A stretch of DNA of 60,830 bases, from assembly GCA_947382355.1 (NCBI GenBank), contig CANCYR010000017.1, positions 1-60,830 on the forward strand, read 5' to 3'. Both the position numbers and the translations under genes were made by a program. Shown here one piece after another: positions 7,873 to 17,171 of this stretch. Origin of the DNA: an uncultured Lachnospiraceae bacterium. GTDB lineage: Bacteria; Bacillota; Clostridia; Lachnospirales; Lachnospiraceae. Numbering within the stretch: the stretch's first letter is position 1; each line of letters starts with the position of its first letter. The notes beneath the pieces are model-generated. The model saw only the letters and a program-made list of their open reading frames with translations. It searched no databases and was not told the origin of the DNA.

Positions 7873-9603
7873 ATGAAAAAAGAGGGAAGCAGAAAAAATT
7901 TCTTTCAAAGCATAAAAATGCAATTGCTGGCAATAACCTTGATTCCATTGGTTATTTTAGGGGGTATCAGTATTCTGACGGCTGAAATGAATTTGTCCAA
8001 TGGATTGCAGGAAGAAGCCTTAAAGCAGTTAAAGGCAATATGTGTTTCTGTCAGGGCATCATATGATAATCTGAATGGTGAGCCATATATGCTCAATGAC
8101 GAAGGCGATATGGTAAAAGGCGATTATAATATTACCCAGAATATTGAAAGCATTGATGCATATACGGAAGGTACGGAGGCGGATGTCACTCTGCTTTATG
8201 GGGACACAAGAAAGGTCACTTCCCTTAAGGATGCTTCTACGGGAGAGAGAATTATAGGAACGCAGGCATCCAAAGAAGTAGCGGATGTAGTTTTAAACGG
8301 GCAGGAGTATTCTGCTACCAGCCTTATCATTAATGATGAAAATTATTATACATATTATATTCCGTTGAAAAATCCGGATGGAACAGTAGTAGGAATGGTC
8401 TTTGCAGGAGAGCCAAGCAAAAAGATAGATTCTTATATTGCAGCAAAGCGGAATAATATATTGCTTATTACAGGAATTGTATTGTTATGTGCTGTGGGAT
8501 TTGCAGTATATGTATCCTTTAGGATTGCAAAAGCGGTGGATGCTGCAAAAGAGGCTATAGACAATCTTGCTGATGGAAATCTCACATTTAAGGTTATCCC
8601 GGGGATTTTGAGAAGGAAAGATGAAATTGGAGATATGGGGCGCAGCGCGGAAAAATGTCTGGAGGCGCTGCATGGGATTGTAGGTGATATTCAAGGATTT
8701 GCCGGCAGCGTCCGGAAAGCAGGCGATGAATTAGAATCAATGGCAGCTCATACAAGCCAGAACGCAGATGAAATTTCTCTGGCAGTAGAGGATGTTTCAA
8801 AAGGGGCGGTATCTCAGGCAGAAGAGGTGGAGGCTGCTACTGTTCAGGTTAGCGATATGGGACAGACCATTGAAAATATCGTGTCAGATATTACTAATTT
8901 AAATGACACATCCGAAAAGATGGAAACTGCCAGTACAAGAGTAAATGAGATTATTAAAGAATTGAGTGACAGTAATGATAAGACTGCAGAGGCTATACGG
9001 TCAGTATCAAAGAATGTGTCTGCTACGGATGAATCGGTAAAAAGAATTTCAGAAGCCGTGGAGGCAATTACAAGCATAGCCAGTCAGACCAGTCTGCTTT
9101 CTTTAAATGCGTCTATAGAAGCAGCAAGGGCAGGAGAAACGGGAAGAGGCTTTGCTGTTGTAGCTTCTGAAATTCAAAAGCTTTCAGAAGAGTCCCATAA
9201 ATCAGCACAATGCATTAATGAAATTATTAAAGGGTTGGGAGAAGACTCACGCAATTCCATGACAATGATGGAAGAGGTGAAGATTAAGCTTAAGGAACAG
9301 CAGGAAAAATTAGATGCTACCAAGAACCAGTTTGAAAATGTCAATACCGGAATTTTGTCCTCCAGAGAAGAAACCTTGGGAATCAATGGTTCGGCTAAGG
9401 CTTGTAATGCTTCAAGGGAGAAGGTGGTAGATATTATTCAGAATCTGTCAGCTATTTCTCAGGAAAATGCAGCCTCGTCACAAGAGACAACTGCATCTAT
9501 GGAGGAACTGAATGCTACCATCAGCTTATTGGCAGAATCGGCAGGCGAGCTGAAGAAAGTAGCGGAATCCTTATCAGAATCCATAGAGTTCTTCCGGATT
9601 TAA
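7873..9603 (+). CDS. Methyl-accepting chemotaxis protein
   Basis: A 576-residue membrane receptor: first membrane helix about 15-38, an extracellular Cache-like sensor (about 45-190; [19 protein letters not shown]), second helix about 195-215, HAMP (about 216-275) and a cytoplasmic signalling domain. The signalling hairpin tip [13 protein letters not shown] and [11 protein letters not shown] lies near residues 410-440. It should bind a small molecule outside the cell and steer CheA. The ribosome site TGGAGG is well placed. No che or flagellar gene is present in the window, so it is an orphan receptor here. The ligand cannot be deduced. Confidence 0.92.
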   Translation: MKKEGSRKNFFQSIKMQLLAITLIPLVILGGISILTAEMNLSNGLQEEALKQLKAICVSVRASYDNLNGEPYMLNDEGDMVKGDYNITQNIESIDAYTEGTEADVTLLYGDTRKVTSLKDASTGERIIGTQASKEVADVVLNGQEYSATSLIINDENYYTYYIPLKNPDGTVVGMVFAGEPSKKIDSYIAAKRNNILLITGIVLLCAVGFAVYVSFRIAKAVDAAKEAIDNLADGNLTFKVIPGILRRKDEIGDMGRSAEKCLEALHGIVGDIQGFAGSVRKAGDELESMAAHTSQNADEISLAVEDVSKGAVSQAEEVEAATVQVSDMGQTIENIVSDITNLNDTSEKMETASTRVNEIIKELSDSNDKTAEAIRSVSKNVSATDESVKRISEAVEAITSIASQTSLLSLNASIEAARAGETGRGFAVVASEIQKLSEESHKSAQCINEIIKGLGEDSRNSMTMMEEVKIKLKEQQEKLDATKNQFENVNTGILSSREETLGINGSAKACNASREKVVDIIQNLSAISQENAASSQETTASMEELNATISLLAESAGELKKVAESLSESIEFFRI

Positions 9604-9620
9604 TTTAATATAAGATTGTG

Positions 9621-9660
9621 AAACCTCTCAGGACATTTTGTTTAGAGAGGTTTTTCTTTC
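9621..9660 (+). terminator. Terminator after the chemotaxis gene
   Basis: AAACCTCTC (9621-9629), a 15-nt loop, GAGAGGTTT (9645-9653), then a T-rich run. Confidence 0.85.
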
Positions 9661-9661
9661 G

Positions 9662-9690
9662 TTGCGTTCTTTACATAAAAGTGTTAGAAT
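9662..9690 (+). promoter_or_regulatory. Putative promoter of the LCP gene
   Basis: TTGCGT (9662-9667), 17-nt spacer, TAGAAT (9685-9690), about 50 nt before the start codon. Confidence 0.35.
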
Positions 9691-9742
9691 CGTTTGTACC
9701 GGAAACTTGAGAACTTGTCAGGAAGGAATATAGGAGCTGTTT

Positions 9743-11170
9743 ATGGAAAAAAGACCAAAAAGCGAGAATGAATTGATTCAGGAGGGGCTGGAACGTTTTT
9801 TAGAACAGGAATTGAAAGAAATTTCCGCAAAAGAGGAACAAGGGAAGCCTGTTTTCACTAATTCACAGGATGTAAATAGGAATCCGGACAAAGATACCAT
9901 TCAGATGATTGATTTAGACAGGCGGTCAGAAAGCCGTAAAAGGCAGCAGGGATTTGCCAGAGAGGACCGGGACGGACTGGATTTGGATTTTGAAGAGCAG
10001 GCTCCTGTCATAAATAGAAATGTGCCAAAGAACATTAATAACAGGAAAAATGCAAAGGAAGGAAGCCGGAGACAATCTGATTATTTCCGTACAGAGAACA
10101 AAACAAAGAAGAAAAATACCGACCGGATAAACAGTAATAAGAAGGGAAAACAGCAGGAAGACGGCAGGAAAGGGAAAGATAAGGACCGACAGGAAAAGGA
10201 AATGAGCCAAAAAGGAAAAAAGAAAAAAAGCAAGGGCGCAGGATGGAAAAAGGCGCTTGTGGTTTTGGCCATATTGCTTTTTGCGGGCATGGGAGGCCTG
10301 TATGCAATTGTAGGCAGCGTATATAACAAGATGGGCTATGAAGAAGTGCAGAGCTATTCCAAAGAGCCGATGAAGGAGAGCGGGGTAATCAATATTCTGC
10401 TGATTGGTAACGATTCCAGGGAAAACGGCGAGGACGGACGTTCGGATGCAATGATTTTAGTTTCCATCAGCGATAAGACTAAGACCATTACTATGACATC
10501 CCTGCTTCGTGATATGTATGTGGAAATTCCGGGACATGACGGAAACAGACTGAATGCAGCATATTCCTATGGGGGGCCGGAGCTGTTGATGCAGACCATT
10601 GAGCAGAATTTTGACATTAAGGTCCATCGCTATGCCCTTGTGAATTTTCAGGCATTTGCCAATCTGGTAGATGCAGTGGGCGGCGTGGATTTGGAACTGA
10701 CTAATGAAGAGGTAAATTATGTAAATGGCTATCTGGTGGAATATAATATGCTGGAAGGAAAACCCGAAGGAACCGATTATCTGGATACTTCCTTAAGCGG
10801 CATGATCCACTTAAACGGTCCGCAGGCACTTGCTTATACAAGGAATCGTTATATTGGAACCGATTTTGGCAGGACGGAGCGCCAGAGAAAGGTTCTTGCG
10901 GCGGTCATGAAAAAAATGCCGGGAACGCTTGCTGTGAATTCAAGTGAATTGATTGACGGCTTATTTCCCAATCTTACAACGAATTTAACAAAAAATGAAT
11001 GCTTTCGCCTGAGTCTGAATGGAAGCAAGTTTCTGACCTATGAACTGGTGCAGCAGGCGATTCCGGCGGAAGGGACCTATTCCAATGCTACCATTCGGAA
11101 GATGGCAGTGCTTCAAGTGGATTTTGAGGCAAACAAAAAGATTTTACAAGAAAGCATATACGGCAAATAA
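9743..11170 (+). CDS. LytR-CpsA-Psr (LCP) family cell-wall glycopolymer ligase
   Basis: 475 residues: a long charged cytoplasmic tail (about 1-165, rich in Lys, Arg, Glu), one membrane helix (about 170-192) and an extracellular LCP domain (about 210-395). Family marks include LLIGNDSR, the GRSDAMILVSI core, SLLRDMYVEIPG, LNAAYSYGG and the Arg-rich ARxR-type segment YTRNRYIG with FGRTERQR. LCP enzymes transfer lipid-linked teichoic acid or polysaccharide chains to peptidoglycan. The cytoplasmic tail is unusually long. The gene is monocistronic, flanked by a terminator upstream and the palindromic element downstream. Confidence 0.92.
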   Translation: MEKRPKSENELIQEGLERFLEQELKEISAKEEQGKPVFTNSQDVNRNPDKDTIQMIDLDRRSESRKRQQGFAREDRDGLDLDFEEQAPVINRNVPKNINNRKNAKEGSRRQSDYFRTENKTKKKNTDRINSNKKGKQQEDGRKGKDKDRQEKEMSQKGKKKKSKGAGWKKALVVLAILLFAGMGGLYAIVGSVYNKMGYEEVQSYSKEPMKESGVINILLIGNDSRENGEDGRSDAMILVSISDKTKTITMTSLLRDMYVEIPGHDGNRLNAAYSYGGPELLMQTIEQNFDIKVHRYALVNFQAFANLVDAVGGVDLELTNEEVNYVNGYLVEYNMLEGKPEGTDYLDTSLSGMIHLNGPQALAYTRNRYIGTDFGRTERQRKVLAAVMKKMPGTLAVNSSELIDGLFPNLTTNLTKNECFRLSLNGSKFLTYELVQQAIPAEGTYSNATIRKMAVLQVDFEANKKILQESIYGK

Positions 11171-11180
11171 AAATAACCAG

Positions 11181-11392
11181 CAGTTCAGCCGCCAGCTCCC
11201 CCACAGGAATCGGGATGGAAATTTGACAGAACATGTTTCTACGTCGTCACGCTCCCGCTCTGATAAAAACGCAGCAGTGCTAAGCTCGAAAATACCTCGC
11301 TAAGCGCTGGCGATTTTATAAGGACTCCTTTAGAAATCATGTTCTGTCAAATTTCCATCCCGATTCCTGTGGGGGAGCTGGCGGCTGAACTG
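11181..11392 (+). repeat. Long palindromic element, copy A
   Basis: The outer arms (11181-11235 and its mate ending 11392) are self-complementary over about 55 bp, from CAGTTCAG to GAACATG. Inside lies a core (11249-11312) identical over 64 nt to copy B at 41218-41281, which is in the opposite orientation. The core contains an inner hairpin (ATAAAAACGC paired with GCG-TTTTAT) and an asymmetric segment ACGCTCCCGCTCTG on one side only. Outer arms share boxes CAGTTCAG and ACAGGAATC with copy B, but the 14-17 nt and 24-nt segments between them differ while remaining paired. It sits only 10 nt after the LCP stop. It may be a MITE-like element or a structured RNA. Confidence 0.85.
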
Positions 11393-11435
11393 TCAGAAAA
11401 AATATGAAAATTGTGTGTCTATGTAAGATTATTAA

Positions 11436-11464
11436 TTACAATTGGAGGGTATCTGTGTTATACT
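11436..11464 (+). promoter_or_regulatory. Putative promoter of the foldase gene
   Basis: TTACAA (11436-11441), 17-nt spacer, TATACT (11459-11464), about 90 nt before the GTG start. Confidence 0.35.
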
Positions 11465-11556
11465 GTTTCTGTTGCACGGCTTTGGAATATTTTCCAAAGG
11501 GCAATTTGCGGCAGGATGTTTATGGATAAGCTGCAATATGAAGGAGGAACAATAAA

Positions 11557-12915
11557 GTGTCGAAAGAAAAAGAAGTAAAAAAAGAGTCAGAAAAGGTTAT
11601 GACCAAATATGAAAAGAAGCAGGCGGCAAGGCTTGCCCAGCAGAAGAAGGATGAAAAGGCAGCAAGAATCACAAGGCTGGCAGTGTTGTTTATCTGTATC
11701 TGCGTTATAGGTGCCATCGGATTTTCCATAGGAAGTCCTATTATCAGACGCCAAAAGGCGATTAATGATGTTTATGTGAAGGTGGGGAATTATGATGTCA
11801 CCAAGGTAGAATATGATTTCTATTACAATACAGTGGTAAATAATTACCTGAATATGTATTCATCCATTCTTCCTTATATGGGGTTTGATGCATCCAAGGA
11901 TTTTGCAGAGCAGCAGTATGATGAGAGTAAGAGCTGGAAGGATGCTTTTGATGAAATGACTGTAGAGCAGTTGAAGCAGGTAAAGGCATTAATTGATGAC
12001 AGTCAGGCGCAGGGTTTTACTTATGACACTGCAGAGGATTATAAAGAATTTCAGGATAATCTGGCAACAGCTGCATCTGAAGCAGAAACAAACAGCAAGG
12101 AGTATTATAAGAAGAATTATGGGGAATATGCAACAGAAGAGAGAATTGCCCCTTTTGAAAAAGAGACCTTGTTAGCAGCAGCTTATTTTAAGGAGCTGCT
12201 GGAAAAGAATAAGCCTTCCAGTGAGGAGGTTGCCTCATATTATGAGGAAAATAAAGCTGATTATGATGTTGTAGATTATAGAAGTTTTGCCTTTTCTGCA
12301 ACCATAGGAGAAGGTGCCGGCGATGAAGAAAAGGCGGCCGCTATGGAGGTAGTGAAAGCAAGTGCAGAAGATATGCGCACAAGAAGAGAGGCAGGAGAGG
12401 ATTTTGAAGCTCTTTGTGTCCAGTATGCAACTGAGGATAATAAAGCAGCTTATGAGAATGGAGAAACGGAGCAAAGCCTTACAACTAATTCACGAAAATC
12501 TTCCGTTTCATCCGCTTATTCTGACTGGCTTTTTGCAGAAGAAAGGAAAGAAGGAGATTTAACAGTTGTTCCAGACGAAGTGAATAATCAGTACCATGTG
12601 GTAGAATTTGTTTCCAGAAGCAAGGATGAAACGGCTGATACTTCCATATCTGACACATTGGCACAGCAGAGGGCGGGTGAGTATATAGATAATCTTGCTA
12701 AGACCTATGATATAACGGATGTTGCAGGCGAACTGAAATATCTGGCAATACCGGAGCAGACAGTCAGTGACAATCAGACAGAAAGCACGGAAGAGACAGA
12801 GGGTACGGAAGATACGGAAAATGCAGAGGGCGCAGAAGGTACAGAAGGTACGGAAAATGCCGGTTCTGACGGGCAGACTGAGGAAACAGGCGGTGAAGTC
12901 CGGGAAGAGCAGTAA
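11557..12915 (+). CDS. Membrane-anchored PrsA/SurA-like peptidyl-prolyl isomerase or foldase
   Basis: Starts at GTG with AAGGAGG about 9 nt upstream. 452 residues: charged cytoplasmic N-terminus (about 1-45), one membrane helix (about 46-66), a helical extracellular chaperone region, then a parvulin-like portion (about 225-390) and a low-complexity acidic tail with EGTE/ENAE repeats. The helical segment with YEEN followed by YRSFAFSATI resembles SurA N-terminal plus rotamase folds. Such proteins help secreted proteins fold outside the membrane. Assignment to the family is good; catalytic activity is not shown because parvulin residues are hard to align by eye. Confidence 0.7.
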   Translation: MSKEKEVKKESEKVMTKYEKKQAARLAQQKKDEKAARITRLAVLFICICVIGAIGFSIGSPIIRRQKAINDVYVKVGNYDVTKVEYDFYYNTVVNNYLNMYSSILPYMGFDASKDFAEQQYDESKSWKDAFDEMTVEQLKQVKALIDDSQAQGFTYDTAEDYKEFQDNLATAASEAETNSKEYYKKNYGEYATEERIAPFEKETLLAAAYFKELLEKNKPSSEEVASYYEENKADYDVVDYRSFAFSATIGEGAGDEEKAAAMEVVKASAEDMRTRREAGEDFEALCVQYATEDNKAAYENGETEQSLTTNSRKSSVSSAYSDWLFAEERKEGDLTVVPDEVNNQYHVVEFVSRSKDETADTSISDTLAQQRAGEYIDNLAKTYDITDVAGELKYLAIPEQTVSDNQTESTEETEGTEDTENAEGAEGTEGTENAGSDGQTEETGGEVREEQ

Positions 12916-12941
12916 TAAAATAGTAATAAGCAGTTAGTAAT

Positions 12942-12990
12942 AAGCAGTAAATCGTATGAAATGATTATTTATCCGATTTGCTGCTTTTTT
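12942..12990 (+). terminator. Terminator after the foldase gene
   Basis: AGCAG-T-AAATCG and CGATTT-G-CTGCT form a stem with one mismatch, followed by TTTTTT. The loop is about 19 nt. Confidence 0.7.
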
Positions 12991-13079
12991 ATGCAAGTAA
13001 GATACTTTAACAAAGGAATTGTTTTTTGTTAAAAAATATGGCAAAAACCAAGAAAAATTTTGTGAATTAAAAGATTTCA

Positions 13080-13168
13080 TTGAATTTAAACAAAATAATT
13101 CGTATAATGAAAACCAAATGAATAACTGCAAAACAACCGGAGCCACCGGTACAGGTTTTGCAGTTATT
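13080..13168 (+). promoter_or_regulatory. ECF sigma promoter with hairpin at the transcript 5' end
   Basis: -35 TTGAAT (13080-13085), 17-nt spacer, perfect -10 TATAAT (13103-13108). The expected transcript start near 13115 is followed at once by a 14-bp perfect stem, AATAACTGCAAAAC (13121-13134) with GTTTTGCAGTTATT (13155-13168), whose 20-nt loop holds CCGG repeated. There is no T run, so it is more likely a leader hairpin than a terminator. Confidence 0.6.
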
Positions 13169-13199
13169 CTATTCCACTTAAGGACGGACGGGGAAGGAA

Positions 13200-13694
13200 A
13201 TGAAGGAAAAGGGTTTTCACCGAACACCTGAAGAGGTGGTGGAAATATACGGGGATACAGTTTATAAAATAGCCTTATCCCAGATGAAAAATAAAGAAGA
13301 CGCGGAAGATATCTTTCAGGAAGTTTTTTTAAGCTATATGAATTGCAAAAAAAACTTTCTCTCCAAAGAGCATGAAAAGGCATATATCATCCGAATGACG
13401 GTAAATTACTGTAAAAAACATTTTAGAAGCGCATGGTTCCGCCACCGGGCAGAATTTACGGAAATTACCGGAATGGTCAGCAGAAATGAGGAAGAAGAGG
13501 ACTTGTATGAATCCGTATTAGAGCTTCCTGCTAAATATAAGCTGGTCATTCATTTGTTTTATTATGAGGAATTGTCTGTTTCCCAAATCAGCCAGGCTCT
13601 TCATATAAAGGAAAGTACGGTAAAATCCCAGCTTATGAGAGGAAGGAATATGTTAAAACAGATTTATTTAGGAGGTGCGGAAGGTGCAAAATGA
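13200..13694 (+). CDS. ECF-type RNA polymerase sigma factor
   Basis: 164 residues with sigma region 2 (AEDIFQEVFLSYM, about 35-48, and the promoter-melting stretch after it) and region 4 (SVSQISQALHIKESTVKSQL, about 128-147). Extracytoplasmic-function sigma factors direct RNA polymerase to a small stress or envelope regulon and are held by a partner anti-sigma. The next gene overlaps its end and encodes a single-pass membrane protein, the usual partner. The A/G-rich site before this ATG is very close (GGGGAAGG, 2-3 nt), so the start is not fully certain. Confidence 0.88.
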   Translation: MKEKGFHRTPEEVVEIYGDTVYKIALSQMKNKEDAEDIFQEVFLSYMNCKKNFLSKEHEKAYIIRMTVNYCKKHFRSAWFRHRAEFTEITGMVSRNEEEEDLYESVLELPAKYKLVIHLFYYEELSVSQISQALHIKESTVKSQLMRGRNMLKQIYLGGAEGAK

Positions 13695-14442
13695 TTTTTT
13701 GAATCAATATAAAAACGTGAATGAAAAAATTACGGTTCCGGACCGGTTAAAAGAGGATACAATACGGCTTATGAAAATGAAAGAAAACAAGCCGGCGAAA
13801 AAGTACGGGACTTATGTATTTGCTGCTGCAGTAGCTGCAGTCATTGTAGTGTATGGCATTGTTTCATTGCAGGTTCGTCAGGGAGCGGGAAAGGATATTA
13901 TAATCTGCGATGTTCTGGATGAAAACTCAGTAAAAGAACAGATTGAGCTTTCTAAAGGAAGCCTTGAGTTTGAAAAGCTTGCAGGAGAATTTTCAAGTCC
14001 CGGCCTGAATCTGGGAGTAATGGACGGTCAGAAGGTACTGGTAAATGAAACAGATTATTTTGCCTACCTTGGAAAAAATCCGTTGCCCTCCTACATTCCG
14101 GAAGGGATGACAAAGCAGGAGACAGAAGGGCAGATGCTGACCCGAAAAGAAGATGGAAGCTACTTAGAGGATTTGTTTTCCATAAGATATGAGGGAAGCA
14201 ATGATAGCTTTCTGGAAATCCTGTTATCGGCAGACAGCATACCGGAAGAAGAGTTTTCAGAGGATTTGACCGGCAGCTTCATCAATGATATAGAGATAAA
14301 AACCGCATATTATGGAGCCAAATCTGAGCAGACAGTTTTTCTTGCCTATTTCCGGTCAGAAGGAGTGGGCTACAGGATAAAAAGCCGGGGTATCAGTCAG
14401 GAGGAATTCGTGCTGACTCTGCTGTCTGTTATAAATGAATAA
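13684..14442 (+). CDS. Membrane anti-sigma factor (putative)
   Basis: A GTG at 13684 lies 9 nt after AGGAGG (13669-13674) and is preferred over the GTG at 13675, which abuts the site. The 252-residue product has a cytoplasmic N-terminus, one membrane helix (about 43-62) and an extracellular domain rich in charged residues. Translation overlaps the sigma gene by 11 nt, implying coupled synthesis. The role as anti-sigma is inferred from this arrangement and topology; no zinc-binding HxxxCxxC motif is visible. The outer domain may be DUF4367-like (the NPLPSYIPEGM stretch fits). Confidence 0.7.
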   Translation: MQNDFLNQYKNVNEKITVPDRLKEDTIRLMKMKENKPAKKYGTYVFAAAVAAVIVVYGIVSLQVRQGAGKDIIICDVLDENSVKEQIELSKGSLEFEKLAGEFSSPGLNLGVMDGQKVLVNETDYFAYLGKNPLPSYIPEGMTKQETEGQMLTRKEDGSYLEDLFSIRYEGSNDSFLEILLSADSIPEEEFSEDLTGSFINDIEIKTAYYGAKSEQTVFLAYFRSEGVGYRIKSRGISQEEFVLTLLSVINE

Positions 14443-14574
14443 AAATTTTTTTTCCGTGCAACCTTTTGGCAGCTTGCGGGATATTATTGTTAGAATGCAG
14501 AAGCCGGTATGAGGAATTTTGTGCCGGAAATGTAGATAAAATGCAGATTGTCAAAACAGACAGAAGGAGGAATT

Positions 14575-15378
14575 ATGAAAGAGATGAAAAGGATTATTAG
14601 TATGCTTGTGATACTGACCGTTTTAGCAGGAAGCATTGCCGGCTGCGGCAAAAAGGAGACTGTTGCTGACAACGGAGAAGTAACCGGGCAGGAAGCGGAT
14701 GGGGGAGAACAGCCGGCAAAGGGTGATTCTGACAATGAACTGTCCAACAGCTTAAAACAGAAATATGCCGGAACGGAAAGCGATAAATATGAATATGCCA
14801 ATCCGGTATATAACGTGGAAAGGGACCATGCTTTTGTATTTGAAAACGCAGGAACCCGTTATCAGGAGGATGAAACCTTCTATGAGGATATCAGTGTTTA
14901 CATAGACAGTAATTTTATAAATCCCATTGTACCGGAAATGGAATATGATGCAGATAAGCAGACGCTTACTATCAGTCCTTCTGACCCGGCATTGAAATAT
15001 ATGGATGAGGAAAGTGCCGGAACTGCGAAGGACTGGGGAAATGCGCCAAAATACTGGATTGTACAGCATAATGATTTTGCAACGGGCGAGCCTCTTAAAA
15101 AGCCGATCGTCACACTTTTTACCGTAAAGGCAGAGCTGGCAGCTCCTACGGTAACCTTTGACACGGATGAACGTGGCTATGCAAGATTATCATGGAAGCC
15201 TGTTTCCGGAGCAAGCGGCTATAAGATTTATGAAATGTCAGAAAGCGCAGAATATGGCATTAGTCTGGAATCACCTTATCTGATTGGAGAAACTGCAGAT
15301 ACCTCTTTTACTAAATTTCCGAATGTGGAAGAAGAAACTGCAGATACAGCTTTAGAAGAAACCGGAATTGTATTATGA
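14575..15378 (+). CDS. Lipoprotein with fibronectin-III-like domain, N-terminal part of a broken gene
   Basis: ATG at 14575 follows GAAGGAGGAA with good spacing. The product begins with a lipoprotein signal ending AGSIAGC, then an acidic linker, an extracellular region and an FN3-like domain (LSWKPVSGASGYKIYE, about residue 205). It stops at TGA 15376-15378 in the middle of that domain, and the same frame continues without a break into the 15394-17088 frame, whose first residues (FSPVYCVVAVNGEKKSNVSN) complete the FN3 fold. The original gene is therefore about 838 codons. CGA-to-TGA or TGG-to-TGA would explain the stop. It follows the sigma/anti-sigma pair and may belong to its regulon. Confidence 0.75.
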   Translation: MKEMKRIISMLVILTVLAGSIAGCGKKETVADNGEVTGQEADGGEQPAKGDSDNELSNSLKQKYAGTESDKYEYANPVYNVERDHAFVFENAGTRYQEDETFYEDISVYIDSNFINPIVPEMEYDADKQTLTISPSDPALKYMDEESAGTAKDWGNAPKYWIVQHNDFATGEPLKKPIVTLFTVKAELAAPTVTFDTDERGYARLSWKPVSGASGYKIYEMSESAEYGISLESPYLIGETADTSFTKFPNVEEETADTALEETGIVL

Positions 15379-15393
15379 AAAGCTACCCAGAAT

Positions 15394-17088
15394 ATGGACT
15401 TTTATAATTCGGGAGTGGAAGATGAAGAAGCAGGATTCAGCCCTGTTTATTGTGTAGTGGCTGTAAACGGAGAAAAGAAATCAAATGTAAGCAACCTTAT
15501 TTATCAAAAAGACGTCAGAAACCGTCTGGTTGCAATGCTGGTTTATGATTATGATAATACAGAAGAAAAGGAAGAGGATTATGAAATAGTCAAAGAAAAG
15601 GTTTCACAGCTTCCATCTGTACAACTGGTGGAAATGGCAGATACCTCCATTGTGCCGATGCCAATTGATTATGCCAATGCAACATGGAAAGAAAATCAGT
15701 TAGGCATGGCTACAGGAGAAGGAAACCTTAGTATTGTAATTCAGGCAGGCATTCAGGGAACAGACTTTAAAATCAATATGTATGCTACGGAAGCAACAAA
15801 GAGCACTATTGACAGTGATCTTGCTGCTCTTGCCCAGAAGCAGAAAGCCATTAGCGGCAAAAGTGCAGATGTAAAGCCTGAAAATGATATTGATTATGTA
15901 CCGTCTGCAGATGGTTCTTCAGGAAATGATACGGAAGAACAGGAGCAGAAGCTTCAGGATACATCGGATGCAGGAGTTGATGAAATAGACGAAACCGAGG
16001 AAGAGCTTGCGGATGCTGAAGAAATCGATGAAACGGAGGAAGAGTCTGCAGGAGACGATGAAACAGAGGAAACAGAAGAAGAACTTGCAACAACAGAATT
16101 GACCGGAGATGAATTAAATAATATAGAAGTAACTGCCACAAGCGCATTAAGTGAATATATTGCCACCTATATGCTCTGTCATGAAGAGGCAATTGACTTA
16201 TCCATGTTTCCGGAGGCCGGCGACAGCGATTATCTGGTAAATGCCCTGATGGAAGCTTACAACCAGAATCCGTTAATCGGTTCCCTGAACAGATATGCCT
16301 TTGATTATAGCACCTCCATTTTGCTTTTGGATTATGAGTATTCCAAAGAAGAGCAGCAGGCTATGCAGGAAGCGGTGTTAGCAGAGGCTGACAAAGTAAT
16401 CGGGGAAATCATTACCGATGGTATGAATGATGTGGAAAAGGAGTTTGCCATTAATAACTATTTATGCTCCACTGCAGAATACGACTATGATGCGCTGGAT
16501 AATGCAGAAGAAAATGGTTTTCAGACAGTAGACCATGATTTTGCCCATTCCTTCACTCCTTACGGGGTTCTTCTCAATAAGGTGGGCGTATGCGCTTCCT
16601 ATGCAGGGGCATTTAAGGTATTGGCGGATAAAGCGGATTTAGACTGTTATGTGGTAAGCGGCTATTTAAACGGAAACCTTCCCCACGCATGGAACAGAGT
16701 AGAAATTGACGGACAATGGATTACCGTGGATTCTACCAATAATGATAATGAGAAATATGCAAATGCATTATTGAACATACCGGATTATATGTCTTCCGGC
16801 TTTTTGGTAGAGGATAACACTTACTTATTATCTGATGCACTGGCACAAATGGAGTCAGACCAGGAAGAAAGCGAATTTTACCGGGTGGAAAACAGATATT
16901 ACAGCTATGATGAACTGGGCTCCCAGCTGGAGATGCTTTTGGAAAAAGGGGAAACCTTTACTATCCGTACCGACTATACAATTACCGAGGAAGAAATGAG
17001 AGAGCTGTTACAGGAAGCTTTGACTAATGCGCAGGTGCCGGAGGTAAGCGTTTATATGTTCTTAGGCGTCTTAACCGTAGAAATGTAA
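15394..17088 (+). CDS. Transglutaminase-like domain protein, C-terminal part of the broken lipoprotein gene
   Basis: In frame with the preceding gene, after TGA at 15376-15378; 15394 is just the next ATG and has no ribosome site. It contains the end of an FN3-like domain, a very acidic EEE/TEE low-complexity region (about 180-235) and a transglutaminase-like cysteine-protease domain with a plausible triad: Cys in GVCASYAG (about 399), His in LPHAWNRV (about 431) and Asp in TVDSTNND (about 447). Bacterial members act on surface or exported proteins. Lacking a signal peptide, this part should be inactive unless the stop is bypassed or is an error. Confidence 0.75.
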   Translation: MDFYNSGVEDEEAGFSPVYCVVAVNGEKKSNVSNLIYQKDVRNRLVAMLVYDYDNTEEKEEDYEIVKEKVSQLPSVQLVEMADTSIVPMPIDYANATWKENQLGMATGEGNLSIVIQAGIQGTDFKINMYATEATKSTIDSDLAALAQKQKAISGKSADVKPENDIDYVPSADGSSGNDTEEQEQKLQDTSDAGVDEIDETEEELADAEEIDETEEESAGDDETEETEEELATTELTGDELNNIEVTATSALSEYIATYMLCHEEAIDLSMFPEAGDSDYLVNALMEAYNQNPLIGSLNRYAFDYSTSILLLDYEYSKEEQQAMQEAVLAEADKVIGEIITDGMNDVEKEFAINNYLCSTAEYDYDALDNAEENGFQTVDHDFAHSFTPYGVLLNKVGVCASYAGAFKVLADKADLDCYVVSGYLNGNLPHAWNRVEIDGQWITVDSTNNDNEKYANALLNIPDYMSSGFLVEDNTYLLSDALAQMESDQEESEFYRVENRYYSYDELGSQLEMLLEKGETFTIRTDYTITEEEMRELLQEALTNAQVPEVSVYMFLGVLTVEM

Positions 17089-17171
17089 GACAATTTCATA
17101 AAAATTATGCTATAATGATTCAAGGAATCTGGAGATAATTCAGAAATAAAATGAAATCCAAAGAGGTCATT

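Noticed and set aside
15376-15378. TGA as a selenocysteine codon
   Set aside because: No known selenoprotein family fits, the position is inside an FN3-like fold, and I see no clear SECIS stem just downstream.
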